Of a stretch of 64,000 nucleotides of DNA, positions 1 to 7,468 are shown one piece after another. The position numbers and the translations under genes are program-made. This DNA comes from Thermogemmata fonticola (lineage in GTDB: Bacteria; Planctomycetota; Planctomycetia; Gemmatales; Gemmataceae): assembly GCF_013694095.1 (NCBI RefSeq), contig NZ_JACEFB010000001.1:948756-1012755 (forward strand), given 5' to 3'. Below the pieces are notes generated by a model. The model searched no databases and was not told the DNA's origin. It saw nothing but the letters and a program-made list of their open reading frames with translations. Each line of letters begins with the position of its first letter. Position 1 is the stretch's first letter.

Positions 1-246
1 ATTGGGAACGACCCGCAGGCGCCAAGCCGCCGTTCGATCCCCGCTAGGATCAGCCGGATAGGTGAGCACCGCCGGCGGGGTCTGATCTTCACGACCGGGA
101 CAGAAAGGGCACAGCGCCGGATCATCCGGGAAGCTTTGGCGGGGTAACATCCCTAGGCCGACTTGGGGGCGGGCGGACCGTTCCGGAGCGAGAATCGTCC
201 AGTGGCTGCGGAAAGGATCGCGGCGGAACTGCGGCGGCTGCGGCAT
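1..246 (-). CDS. galT: Galactose-1-phosphate uridylyltransferase, N-terminal part (cut by window edge)
   Basis: The minus strand reads as one open frame from an ATG at 246 to the left edge, giving 82 residues. GalT transfers UMP between glucose-1-P and galactose-1-P in the Leloir pathway, in the cytoplasm. The start reads MPQPPQFRRDPFRSHW, a GalT-like opening (RxDP...W.ILAPER). It is followed by the CPFCPG zinc-binding motif (Cys46 and Cys49) with TPP just after it, and by WRLRVVPN, which matches the family's W-x-V-R-V-V-P-N segment at the edge. No convincing Shine-Dalgarno site precedes the ATG, so the exact start is less sure than the identity. The catalytic HPH motif would lie outside the window. 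The gene follows the lipoprotein gene at 389-970 on the same strand after 142 bases. Confidence 0.85.
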   Translation of the reverse strand, partial: MPQPPQFRRDPFRSHWTILAPERSARPQVGLGMLPRQSFPDDPALCPFCPGREDQTPPAVLTYPADPSGDRTAAWRLRVVPN

Positions 247-388
247 AAGCAGATCATCTGACGCTCGAAACACGGAACACCGGCAAATCCCGGCGGCTGC
301 TCCGGAGACATTCTTAGCGATCGCCCCCGGGAAAGAGTACCACATCGGACCGAGTGGCGGGAACCTGTCAGTGCCCGGTGCAATCCCG

Positions 389-970
389 TCAGCGGCCTGT
401 GCCAAAGGTTTGGCCCGTTGGTGGAGGAGCCACGGAGGGAACCACACCGGCTGAACCTGGAGGTGCCACGGGTACGCCACCGGCCGGTTGGACAGCATGC
501 GGGCTGCCCGGTGAAGTGCCGTTCGCCGCTGGCCGTGGTCCCGCGGCGGGGCTGCTATTGCGGGGCTGCGGATTCCCCGGGGCCGGTGGATAATGCGGGC
601 TAGCAGCGCGGCGATAAGCTATCCGCCATTCCGTCAGCTCGCGGGTCGTGGTAATCCCTGCCAGAAAATCCGGACCCACTTGCTGATTGTTATTCGTCTG
701 CTGCCCAACGACCACCTCGCGCTCTTCCAGGATTTCGTAATGCGGCCCGACATGCTGCGTGATCAAATCCAACGCTGCCTGCCGGTAATAGGTGGGCCAG
801 TGATTGCTGTTTTCCGGGATGGCCACAACACCCCCATCGGCATGCCGTTCCACATAGCGAGCCGTGGCGCATCCGCTCAAATTCGCGATCACTCCCACGG
901 CCAGCAATAAGCTGATCCAACGCTGATTCACATTCCGAACCGCCCACGTTTGAGGTGCTTGGCTTGCCAT
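389..970 (-). CDS. Proline-rich putative lipoprotein of unknown function
   Basis: The 193-residue product starts at the ATG at 970, where GGGAGGGG lies a few bases upstream. A start at 991 is possible but lacks such a site. A hydrophobic segment (WISLLLAVGVIANLSGC) ends in a lipobox-like LSGC, so the protein is probably lipidated and exported. The central part (residues about 40-110) is compact and contains VERHADGGVVAIPENSNHWP and a YEILEEREVVVG stretch. I recall similar segments in short planctomycete hypothetical proteins but cannot name a family. The last 70 residues are rich in Pro, Ala and Gly and probably disordered. I cannot assign a function. It lies upstream of galT on the same strand. 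Confidence 0.7.
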   Translation of the reverse strand: MASQAPQTWAVRNVNQRWISLLLAVGVIANLSGCATARYVERHADGGVVAIPENSNHWPTYYRQAALDLITQHVGPHYEILEEREVVVGQQTNNNQQVGPDFLAGITTTRELTEWRIAYRRAASPHYPPAPGNPQPRNSSPAAGPRPAANGTSPGSPHAVQPAGGVPVAPPGSAGVVPSVAPPPTGQTFGTGR

Positions 971-1570
971 CTGCCCCCTCCCATGCAACAAACCCTATGG
1001 AACCTTTCCCCCTCGATAGTTCCGAATATGCCTTGAAGCGCCCGCTCTATAACGGCGGCTTTTCGGGGTGTCGAGAGGAATTTTGCATGCGGACCGAACT
1101 GCTCCAATTCCCCTAACTCCGCCGCGGGAGTCGCGGAGGGGCCAGAGAAAACTCCTTCAAACCATGTCTGGGACTACTGGAACCTTTCCCCCGCATCTTC
1201 CGCATATCCCGTGCTGTTGCTACTGCCACGGAAGTAGCTGAGGAGGTAGAGTTCTCCTCGCCACGCGGGACGCCTAGCTCGTCCTCGCTCTGTCTCAGCC
1301 GTTCCGCTTGCGGGGTTGACCGCGGTTCCGCTGATCGGGGCCTGCGCAGCCTGAGTGAAGCCACTGCTTACAAACCGGGCAACGCCAAACCTTTCGAGAA
1401 GCGGGAAATCGGGTAGGCTCTGCGTGGTTCACTCCGCCGTTTTCCCCTTGTTTTCTAGGCAAAAGTCGATTGGTCTGCCGGAAGAAATCCCACATGGTAC
1501 GGAAGTTGCTCGAGAGTTCTGCGACCGGATTGACCGGGAGGTAAAAACAGGGCCAAGTCAGAGGAAACGG
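971..1570. other. 600-base intergenic region between divergent genes
   Basis: This separates the lipoprotein gene (leftwards) from the nitrate operon (rightwards). I see no convincing gene in it; short open frames here have no ribosome-binding site or recognisable protein. It holds the sigma-54-type promoter at 1495-1510. A hairpin with arms CTCCGC (1117-1122) and GCGGAG (1133-1138) has no T-tract. The frame of the methyltransferase gene stays open upstream to 1355, but that part does not resemble the family. I looked for an NtrC-type palindrome (GCAC...GTGC) upstream of the promoter and found none. Confidence 0.6.
1495..1510 (+). promoter_or_regulatory. Sigma-54 (RpoN) type -24/-12 promoter of the nitrate assimilation operon
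   Basis: The sequence TGGTACGGAAGTTGCT matches the sigma-54 consensus TGGCACG-N4-TTGCW at every position except one C-to-T change, which is common at that place. The invariant GG (1496-1497) and GC (1508-1509) are separated by exactly ten bases. Transcription would begin near 1521, leaving a leader of about 50 bases before the ATG at 1571. Sigma-54 control of nitrogen assimilation genes is well established in other bacteria, and planctomycetes carry rpoN. That this site drives the operon is inference. Confidence 0.6.
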
Positions 1571-2353
1571 ATGAAGGCAGCCCAAGCGGGGTGGGTGTAT
1601 TTGGTGGGCGCAGGACCGGGTGCTGCGGACCTGATCACGGTGCGCGGCTTGCGGATTTTACGCACGGCGGACGTGGTGCTCCACGACGCGCTCATCCCAC
1701 GGGAGTTGCTGGAGGAAGCCCGGCCGGATGCGGAAATCCTCAGCGTGGGAAAGCGCGGCTATTGCCTCGGCAGCACCCGCCAGGAAGCGATTCAGGAAGC
1801 CTTGATCCGCTTGGCTCGCTCCGGGCGCTCCGTCTGCCGCCTCAAAGGGGGCGATCCGTACGTCTTTGGCCGGGGCGGTGAAGAGGCCGAGGCGCTGGCT
1901 CAGGCGGGGGTTCCGTTCGAGGTCGTGCCGGGAATCACGGCGGCCACCGGAGCCTGTGCGGCGGCGCAGATTCCGCTGACCCACCGGGCGGTGGGACCTG
2001 CCGTGGTCCTAGCTACAGGCCATCACGACCCGGAAGGGCCAGACTGCAAGCTCGATTGGGACGCCTTGGCCCGCTTGGGGAACGTCATTTTCTACATGGC
2101 CAGCCGCTATCGGACGGCCATCGCCCGCCGCCTGATCGAGCATGGTCTGCCGCCGACCACCGCCGCCGCCGTTATCGAAAAAGCCACCACGCCTGAACAG
2201 CGTATCGTCGTCGCCACCTTGGCCGAGATCGCAGACGATCTGACACTCCCCGGCGAGGTCGGACCCTCGTTATTCCTCGTCGGTGAGTGCGTCCGCCACC
2301 GTCAGGGGCTGTATCGGCCTTGGGAAAGCTTCGCGGAGGTGACTGCTCCATGA
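1571..2353 (+). CDS. cobA: Uroporphyrinogen-III C-methyltransferase (SUMT)
   Basis: The 260-residue enzyme uses S-adenosylmethionine to methylate uroporphyrinogen III twice, giving precorrin-2 for siroheme (and cobalamin). It opens with the family signature VYLVGAGPGAADLIT and carries RLKGGDPYVFGRGGEEAEAL near residue 90 and VPFEVVPGITAATG near 115, all typical of SUMT. The ATG at 1571 is chosen because AGAGGAAACGG lies just before it and the protein then begins like its family. There is no CysG-type dehydrogenase/chelatase domain, so those steps must be encoded elsewhere. The stop codon overlaps the nirB start (ATGA, 2350-2353), showing translational coupling to the siroheme-dependent nitrite reductase. 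This makes siroheme supply the likely role here. It is probably the first gene transcribed from the sigma-54 site at 1495. Confidence 0.93.
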   Translation: MKAAQAGWVYLVGAGPGAADLITVRGLRILRTADVVLHDALIPRELLEEARPDAEILSVGKRGYCLGSTRQEAIQEALIRLARSGRSVCRLKGGDPYVFGRGGEEAEALAQAGVPFEVVPGITAATGACAAAQIPLTHRAVGPAVVLATGHHDPEGPDCKLDWDALARLGNVIFYMASRYRTAIARRLIEHGLPPTTAAAVIEKATTPEQRIVVATLAEIADDLTLPGEVGPSLFLVGECVRHRQGLYRPWESFAEVTAP

Positions 2354-4821
2354 CCGGAAGTCCTGCTCTCACTCCCCCTGCACTCTCTGTCCAGCGTGAA
2401 GGGCGTCCACGGCTGGTCGTGGTCGGGAATGGCATGGCAGGCGGGCGGCTGCTGGAAGACATTCTCGCCTGCGATCCCCAGCGCTTCGCCATCACCGTTT
2501 TCGGAGAGGAACCCTACGGCAACTACAACCGCATCCTCCTATCCGAAGTTCTCAACGGCAGCCAGGAAGCCCAGAATATCTTCCTCAATCCTCTGGCCTG
2601 GTACGCGGAAAATGGCATCACTTTGCATGCCGGGCGCAAAGTCGTCCGCATCGACCGGGAACAGCGCCGTGTCTATTGCGAGGACGGCCAGAGCGAACCC
2701 TACGATCTTCTCGTCCTGGCGACAGGCAGCAAACCGTTTATCCCGCCGATTCCGGGCACAACTTTGCGAGGTGTCTTCGTCTTTCGCACCCTCGATGATT
2801 GCCGGCACATCGCATCTTATGCCCGGCAATGCCGACGGGCGGTGGTCATCGGCGGCGGATTGCTTGGCCTGGAAGCCGCCAAGGGGTTGATGACCCATGA
2901 CCTGGATGTCACCGTGGTGGAGATGGCCCCGTATCTGATGAGCGTGCAACTAGACGAACCCGGCGGCAGAGTCCTGGGTCAAACCATCGAGCGGCTGGGT
3001 ATTCACGTCCGCACCGCCACCACGACTAAGGAGATTGTCGGACATACCCATGTCACTGCGGTGCGATTCGCCGACGGTACGGAAATCCCGGCGGATATGG
3101 TCGTCATCGCCGCGGGCATTCGGCCCAACATCGATCTGGCCCGTGAGTGCGGCCTGGCCTGCGAACGCGCCATCGTGGTGGACGATCAACTGCGCACCTC
3201 CGACCCGAACATCTATGCGGTGGGAGAATGCGTACAGCATAATGGTGTCGTTTACGGCCTCGTGGCGCCGATTTGGGAGCAGACCAAAGTCCTGGCCCGC
3301 GTGCTGACCGGCAGCGATCCCCACGCCCGTTACACCGGCTCCCGCATCGCCACACGCCTGAAAGTCATGGGGGTGGACCTGGTCAGTCTAGGCCGCATTC
3401 AGGATGTGCAATCCAGCGATGAGGTGGTGCAATTCAGCGAGCCGGCTCGTCAAGTGTACTGGAAAGCCATCATTCGCAACGGGCGCTTGCATGCCGCCTG
3501 CTTACTCGGCGATCTAGGTCCGGCGGATCAACTCCAGCGCCTCTTCCACAGCGGTGCAGAGGTCCCCCAACGGCGCGTCGAGATTTTCTTTCCCCCCGCG
3601 GCCAGTGCTGCCCCTGTCACTTTGGCGGACTTGCCCGATGCGCAGCAAATCTGCGATTGCAACGGCGTCAGCAAAGGCACCATCGTGGCGGCCATTCGGG
3701 CCGGCAAATGCACTCTTCCGGCGATCGGCAAAGCGACCCGTGCAGGCACTGGCTGCGGCAGTTGCAAGAAAATCATCAAGGGACTCATCGAATGCTTCGC
3801 CGATTCGGTGACCCCGGACCCCAGCGAGGACTGGTATGTCCCGGCGGTCCCGATGGACAAGCCGACCCTGGTGGCCGAAATCCGCCGCCGCGGCCTCAAA
3901 AGCGTCTCCGCCGTGCTCCAGGAACTCGGCCACGGGGAAGACGAAAAGAGCAAAAACGGCCTGGCATCCCTCCTGAAAAGCCTCTGGGGGAAGGAATACA
4001 TCGATGAACGCGATGCCCGCTTCATCAACGACCGCGTCCATGCCAACATTCAGAAGGACGGCACGTTTTCCGTGGTTCCCCGCATGTATGGCGGCGTCAC
4101 GACGCCGGACGAACTGATCCGTATCGGACAGGTCGCCAAAAAATACCAGGTGCCGATGGTCAAGATCACCGGCGGGCAGCGGATCGACCTCTTAGGCATC
4201 CGCAAGGAGGACCTCCCGAAAGTCTGGGCGGATCTCGGCATGCCGAGCGGCTACGCCTATACCAAGGCGCTGCGTACCGTCAAAACCTGCGTGGGCAGCG
4301 AGTTCTGCCGCTTCGGCCTCAATGACAGCACGGGCATGGGGATTGCCATCGAGAAGCGGTTCCAGGGCTTCGAGTTTCCCGCCAAGGTCAAAATGGCGGT
4401 CAGCGGCTGCCCACGCAATTGTGCCGAAGCCACGGTCAAAGACGTCGGTGTGGTGGCCACGGAAGGCGGCGAATGGGAAATCTCCATCGGCGGGGCCGCC
4501 GGTGCTCATGTCCGCAAATCGGACGTCCTCTGCCGGGTGTCCAGCCGGGAAGAGGTGCTCCGCATCATCGGCCGCTTCCTCATCTACTATCGAGATAACG
4601 CCAAATGGCTGGAACGCACCTACGACTTCGTCCCACGGATCGGTTTGGACAAAATCCGAGACATCATCGTGCATGATAAGCTCGGCCTGGGCGAGTACTT
4701 GGATGCGGAAGTCGAAAAGATGGCCGCCGCCTACGTGGATCCGTGGCTGGAACGGGAACACCCCGCTTACGAGGGCCAATTCGACGGAGAAAGCCGCATC
4801 CCCCTGCCCATGGTGACGTGA
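2350..4821 (+). CDS. nirB: Assimilatory nitrite reductase [NAD(P)H], large subunit
   Basis: This 823-residue cytoplasmic flavoprotein reduces nitrite to ammonium with siroheme and a [4Fe-4S] cluster. Residues about 20-300 form a Pyr_redox_2 FAD/NAD(P)H module (VVVGNGMAGG; second nucleotide-binding loop VVIGGGLLGLEAAK). A BFD-like [2Fe-2S] domain follows, with Cys435, Cys437, Cys469 and Cys472. The C-terminal half is the nitrite/sulfite reductase module with the siroheme/[4Fe-4S] cysteines Cys647 and Cys653 (TCVGSEFC) and Cys687 and Cys691 (SGCPRNC). The length matches E. coli NirB (about 847 residues). The ATG at 2350 overlaps the methyltransferase stop; an upstream start at 2287 would lie inside that gene. 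nirD follows after 132 bases. The N-terminal module is clearly paralogous to the protein at 7465-8901. Confidence 0.96.
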   Translation: MTGSPALTPPALSVQREGRPRLVVVGNGMAGGRLLEDILACDPQRFAITVFGEEPYGNYNRILLSEVLNGSQEAQNIFLNPLAWYAENGITLHAGRKVVRIDREQRRVYCEDGQSEPYDLLVLATGSKPFIPPIPGTTLRGVFVFRTLDDCRHIASYARQCRRAVVIGGGLLGLEAAKGLMTHDLDVTVVEMAPYLMSVQLDEPGGRVLGQTIERLGIHVRTATTTKEIVGHTHVTAVRFADGTEIPADMVVIAAGIRPNIDLARECGLACERAIVVDDQLRTSDPNIYAVGECVQHNGVVYGLVAPIWEQTKVLARVLTGSDPHARYTGSRIATRLKVMGVDLVSLGRIQDVQSSDEVVQFSEPARQVYWKAIIRNGRLHAACLLGDLGPADQLQRLFHSGAEVPQRRVEIFFPPAASAAPVTLADLPDAQQICDCNGVSKGTIVAAIRAGKCTLPAIGKATRAGTGCGSCKKIIKGLIECFADSVTPDPSEDWYVPAVPMDKPTLVAEIRRRGLKSVSAVLQELGHGEDEKSKNGLASLLKSLWGKEYIDERDARFINDRVHANIQKDGTFSVVPRMYGGVTTPDELIRIGQVAKKYQVPMVKITGGQRIDLLGIRKEDLPKVWADLGMPSGYAYTKALRTVKTCVGSEFCRFGLNDSTGMGIAIEKRFQGFEFPAKVKMAVSGCPRNCAEATVKDVGVVATEGGEWEISIGGAAGAHVRKSDVLCRVSSREEVLRIIGRFLIYYRDNAKWLERTYDFVPRIGLDKIRDIIVHDKLGLGEYLDAEVEKMAAAYVDPWLEREHPAYEGQFDGESRIPLPMVT

Positions 4822-4953
4822 AATCGTCCGGGTGGAACTCCCCCGTATTCCCTCTCCCCCGCTTCGTCCTACCAGAGCATACCATCAACCCGCCTGTTGG
4901 ACAGGTGGGTGATGACTATCGTTTTGCCCCTGGAGAAGGGAGGTTTTGCACCG

Positions 4954-5328
4954 ATGAGTTCGGGTGAAATCACCTATGTCACGGTTGGCCCCGTATCCGC
5001 GATCCCACCCGGAATGGGACGAGCGTATCACGTGGGTCCCCATCGGATCGCCGTCTTCCGCACACGCAGCGGCCGGGTCTTTGCCACGGCTCAGAGATGC
5101 CCCCATCGCGGCGGCCCCCTGGCGGACGGCATGCTTGTCGGAGAACAGGTCGTCTGCCCGCTGCACGCCTTCCGCTTCGACCTGCATACGGGCCAATGTG
5201 AACAAAGCCATGTCTGCCCGGTGCAAACCTACCCTGTGGACATCACGCCGGAAGGTTGGATCCGCATCGGCATTCCCACGCGCTTCCGCAGTTCTGAGGA
5301 TGTCTCCCCGTTGCTGACATCCTGCTGA
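4954..5328 (+). CDS. nirD: Nitrite reductase small subunit, Rieske-type
   Basis: This 124-residue Rieske [2Fe-2S]-fold protein is the small subunit of NADH nitrite reductase. Unlike many NirD proteins, which lack cluster ligands, it keeps both ligand pairs: Cys49 and His51 (CPHRGGPL) and Cys68 and His71 (CPLHAF). It could therefore bind a real Rieske cluster. The ATG at 4954 is preferred because GAAGGGAGG lies about 11 bases upstream and the product then begins at the domain. An in-frame start at 4897 would add 19 residues without a good site. It lies between nirB and the nitrate reductase gene, which begins 19 bases after its stop, so all are one operon. Confidence 0.9.
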   Translation: MSSGEITYVTVGPVSAIPPGMGRAYHVGPHRIAVFRTRSGRVFATAQRCPHRGGPLADGMLVGEQVVCPLHAFRFDLHTGQCEQSHVCPVQTYPVDITPEGWIRIGIPTRFRSSEDVSPLLTSC

Positions 5329-5347
5329 CCAGAGAAAGGGACCGGGA

Positions 5348-7468
5348 GTGGCGACGACCTTACCCCAATTGGATACCGCCGCGGCGGGACGAACCCATTG
5401 CCCCTTCTGCGCCTTTCAATGCGGGATTGTCATGGGCGAAGCGGATGACGGCTGGCGGATCTCCGGCGACCCCCACTTTCCCGTGAACCGAGGGCGGCTC
5501 TGTATCAAAGGCTGGAGCGCGACAGAATTGTTGCAGCACCCCCAGCGCCTGCGGCAACCCCTGCTCCACGGCCAGCCCGTCGATTGGGACACCGCCTACG
5601 ACTACATCACGGAACGCCTCCGCGACCTCCTCCAGCGATACGGCCCGCAAACGATCGGCGTCTTCGGTTCCGGGGCGCTAACCAACGAAAAGGCCTATTA
5701 CCTGGGGAAATTCGCACGTCTGGTCCTGCGCACACCACACATCGACTACAACGGCCGCTATTGCATGTCCAGCGCCGCTGCAGCCAGCAACAAAGCCTTC
5801 GGTATCGACCGCGGACTCCCCTTCCCCGTCAGCGATTTGGCCCTGGCCCGCACCATCCTTCTGGTGGGGGGCAATCCCCTGGAAACCCTCCCCCCGATGG
5901 CCCAATGGTTCGAGGAACAGCGTGCGAATGGCGGGCGGCTCATCGTCGTGGACCCCCGGCGCACGGCTACGGCCCGAACCGCGGATTTGCACCTCGCCAT
6001 CACTCCGGGCAGCGATCTGGCCCTGGCCAACGGTTTGCTTTTCCTCGCCATCGAAGAAAAGCTGGTGGACCTGGAGTTCATCCGGTGCCGCACCGTGGGT
6101 TATGAGGCCGTCCGCCGCACCGTGCTCCATTACCATCCCGCCCGTGTGGAACAGTTGACCGGATTGCCGGAATCCGCCTTGCGCCAGGCCATCCGCTGGC
6201 TTGCCGAGAAACCGTCGCTGATTCTCACGGGTCGCGGCGCGGAACAGCATAGCAAAGGCGTCGATACTGTTTTAGCCTACATCAACCTGGCTTTGGCCCT
6301 CGGACACATCGGGCAACCCGGCGGCGGGTACGGTTGCCTGACGGGACAGGCCAATGGCCAAGGCGGACGCGAACATGGTCAGAAGGCCGACCAGCTCCCC
6401 GGTTACCGCCTCATCGAAGTCCCGGAACACCGCGAGCAAGTCGCCCGACACTGGGGTGTCGATCCGCAGTCACTGCCCGGAAAAGGGCGCAGCGCCTGGG
6501 AACTGCTCGACTCGCTCGGCCCCAAGGGCATACGAGCCTTGTTGGTCTTTGGCTCGAATGTGGTGGTGGCTTCTCCCGATGCCCGCCGCATCCAGCAGCG
6601 CCTGCAAAGCCTGGACCTGCTCGTCGTCTGTGACGCTTTCCTCCAGGAAACCGCCCGCCTGGCCCATGTGGTTTTACCGGTCACCCAATGGGCCGAGGAA
6701 GACGGCACCGTCACCAACCTGGAAGGGCGCGTCCTGCGTCGCCGCCGGGTCTTAACCCCGCCGGCTGGTGTCAAAAGCGATCTGGAAATCCTGCGGGATT
6801 TGGCCCACCGCCTCGGCCATGCGTCCCACTTTCCCACGGCCCAACCGCGCGAGGTTTTCGCAGAACTCTGCCGCGTCACTTCGGGCAGCATCGCCGATTA
6901 CTCCGGCCTCAGTTACGACCGCCTGGAGGAACAAAACGGCATATTTTGGCCCTGTCCCCATCCCGATCATCCCGGTACGCCGCGGCTGTTTGCCGAGCGC
7001 TTTTTCCACGCGGATGGCAAAGCTCGCTTCCATGCGGTCGAGCATCGCTCTGCTGCCGAAGAGCCGGATGGCGACTTCCCCTTGTACTTCACCACGGGGC
7101 GCACCCTGGAACACTACAACTCCGGCGCGCAGAGCCGGCGTGTCAGTCGATTGTCACGAACTTGTCCCCATCCTGTTCTGTGGATTCATCCGGAGCTGGC
7201 GGCACACTACGGCATTGGCGACGGTGCGGAAGTGGTCGTGGAAACCCGCCGCGGCCAGGCCGCTTTCCAGGCTGAGGTCACGAGCGACATCCGGCCCGAT
7301 ACCCTCTTCGCCCCCTTTCACTGGGGGGATGCCCAAGCCGCCAACCTGCTAACCCAAGGGGCATTAGACCCGACCAGCCGCATGCCCGAATTCAAGCTCT
7401 CGGCAGCCCGCATCGTGGCTGTCCATCCGCCTTCCCCCAACGGTCATCCAGCCAAGGAGCCAGCATGA
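5348..7468 (+). CDS. nasA: Assimilatory nitrate reductase, molybdopterin catalytic subunit
   Basis: The 706-residue protein belongs to the DMSO-reductase family of bis-molybdopterin enzymes and reduces nitrate to nitrite in the cytoplasm. The N-terminal [4Fe-4S] ligands are Cys18, Cys21, Cys25 (CPFCAFQC) and Cys52 (RGRLCIKG). Cys139 in RYCMSSAAAAS is the expected molybdenum ligand, as in Nas-type enzymes. The C-terminal molydop-binding domain begins near YFTTGRTLEHYNSGAQSRR. There is no twin-arginine signal, which supports an assimilatory cytoplasmic enzyme. No C-terminal BFD domain is present, unlike in some NasA proteins; that domain sits on the partner encoded next. The start is a GTG at 5348 behind a purine-rich stretch (AGAGAAAGGGACCGGGA). 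The stop overlaps the next start by four bases (ATGA). Confidence 0.95.
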   Translation: MATTLPQLDTAAAGRTHCPFCAFQCGIVMGEADDGWRISGDPHFPVNRGRLCIKGWSATELLQHPQRLRQPLLHGQPVDWDTAYDYITERLRDLLQRYGPQTIGVFGSGALTNEKAYYLGKFARLVLRTPHIDYNGRYCMSSAAAASNKAFGIDRGLPFPVSDLALARTILLVGGNPLETLPPMAQWFEEQRANGGRLIVVDPRRTATARTADLHLAITPGSDLALANGLLFLAIEEKLVDLEFIRCRTVGYEAVRRTVLHYHPARVEQLTGLPESALRQAIRWLAEKPSLILTGRGAEQHSKGVDTVLAYINLALALGHIGQPGGGYGCLTGQANGQGGREHGQKADQLPGYRLIEVPEHREQVARHWGVDPQSLPGKGRSAWELLDSLGPKGIRALLVFGSNVVVASPDARRIQQRLQSLDLLVVCDAFLQETARLAHVVLPVTQWAEEDGTVTNLEGRVLRRRRVLTPPAGVKSDLEILRDLAHRLGHASHFPTAQPREVFAELCRVTSGSIADYSGLSYDRLEEQNGIFWPCPHPDHPGTPRLFAERFFHADGKARFHAVEHRSAAEEPDGDFPLYFTTGRTLEHYNSGAQSRRVSRLSRTCPHPVLWIHPELAAHYGIGDGAEVVVETRRGQAAFQAEVTSDIRPDTLFAPFHWGDAQAANLLTQGALDPTSRMPEFKLSAARIVAVHPPSPNGHPAKEPA

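Noticed and set aside
1355..1570. N-terminal extension of the methyltransferase gene
   Set aside because: The frame is open, but the 72 extra residues do not resemble the family, and the ATG at 1571 has a good ribosome-binding site. The region also contains the sigma-54 site.
1113..1585. Two short minus-strand frames in the gap before the nitrate operon
   Set aside because: They have no ribosome-binding site and no protein-like composition, and one overlaps the start of a certain gene.
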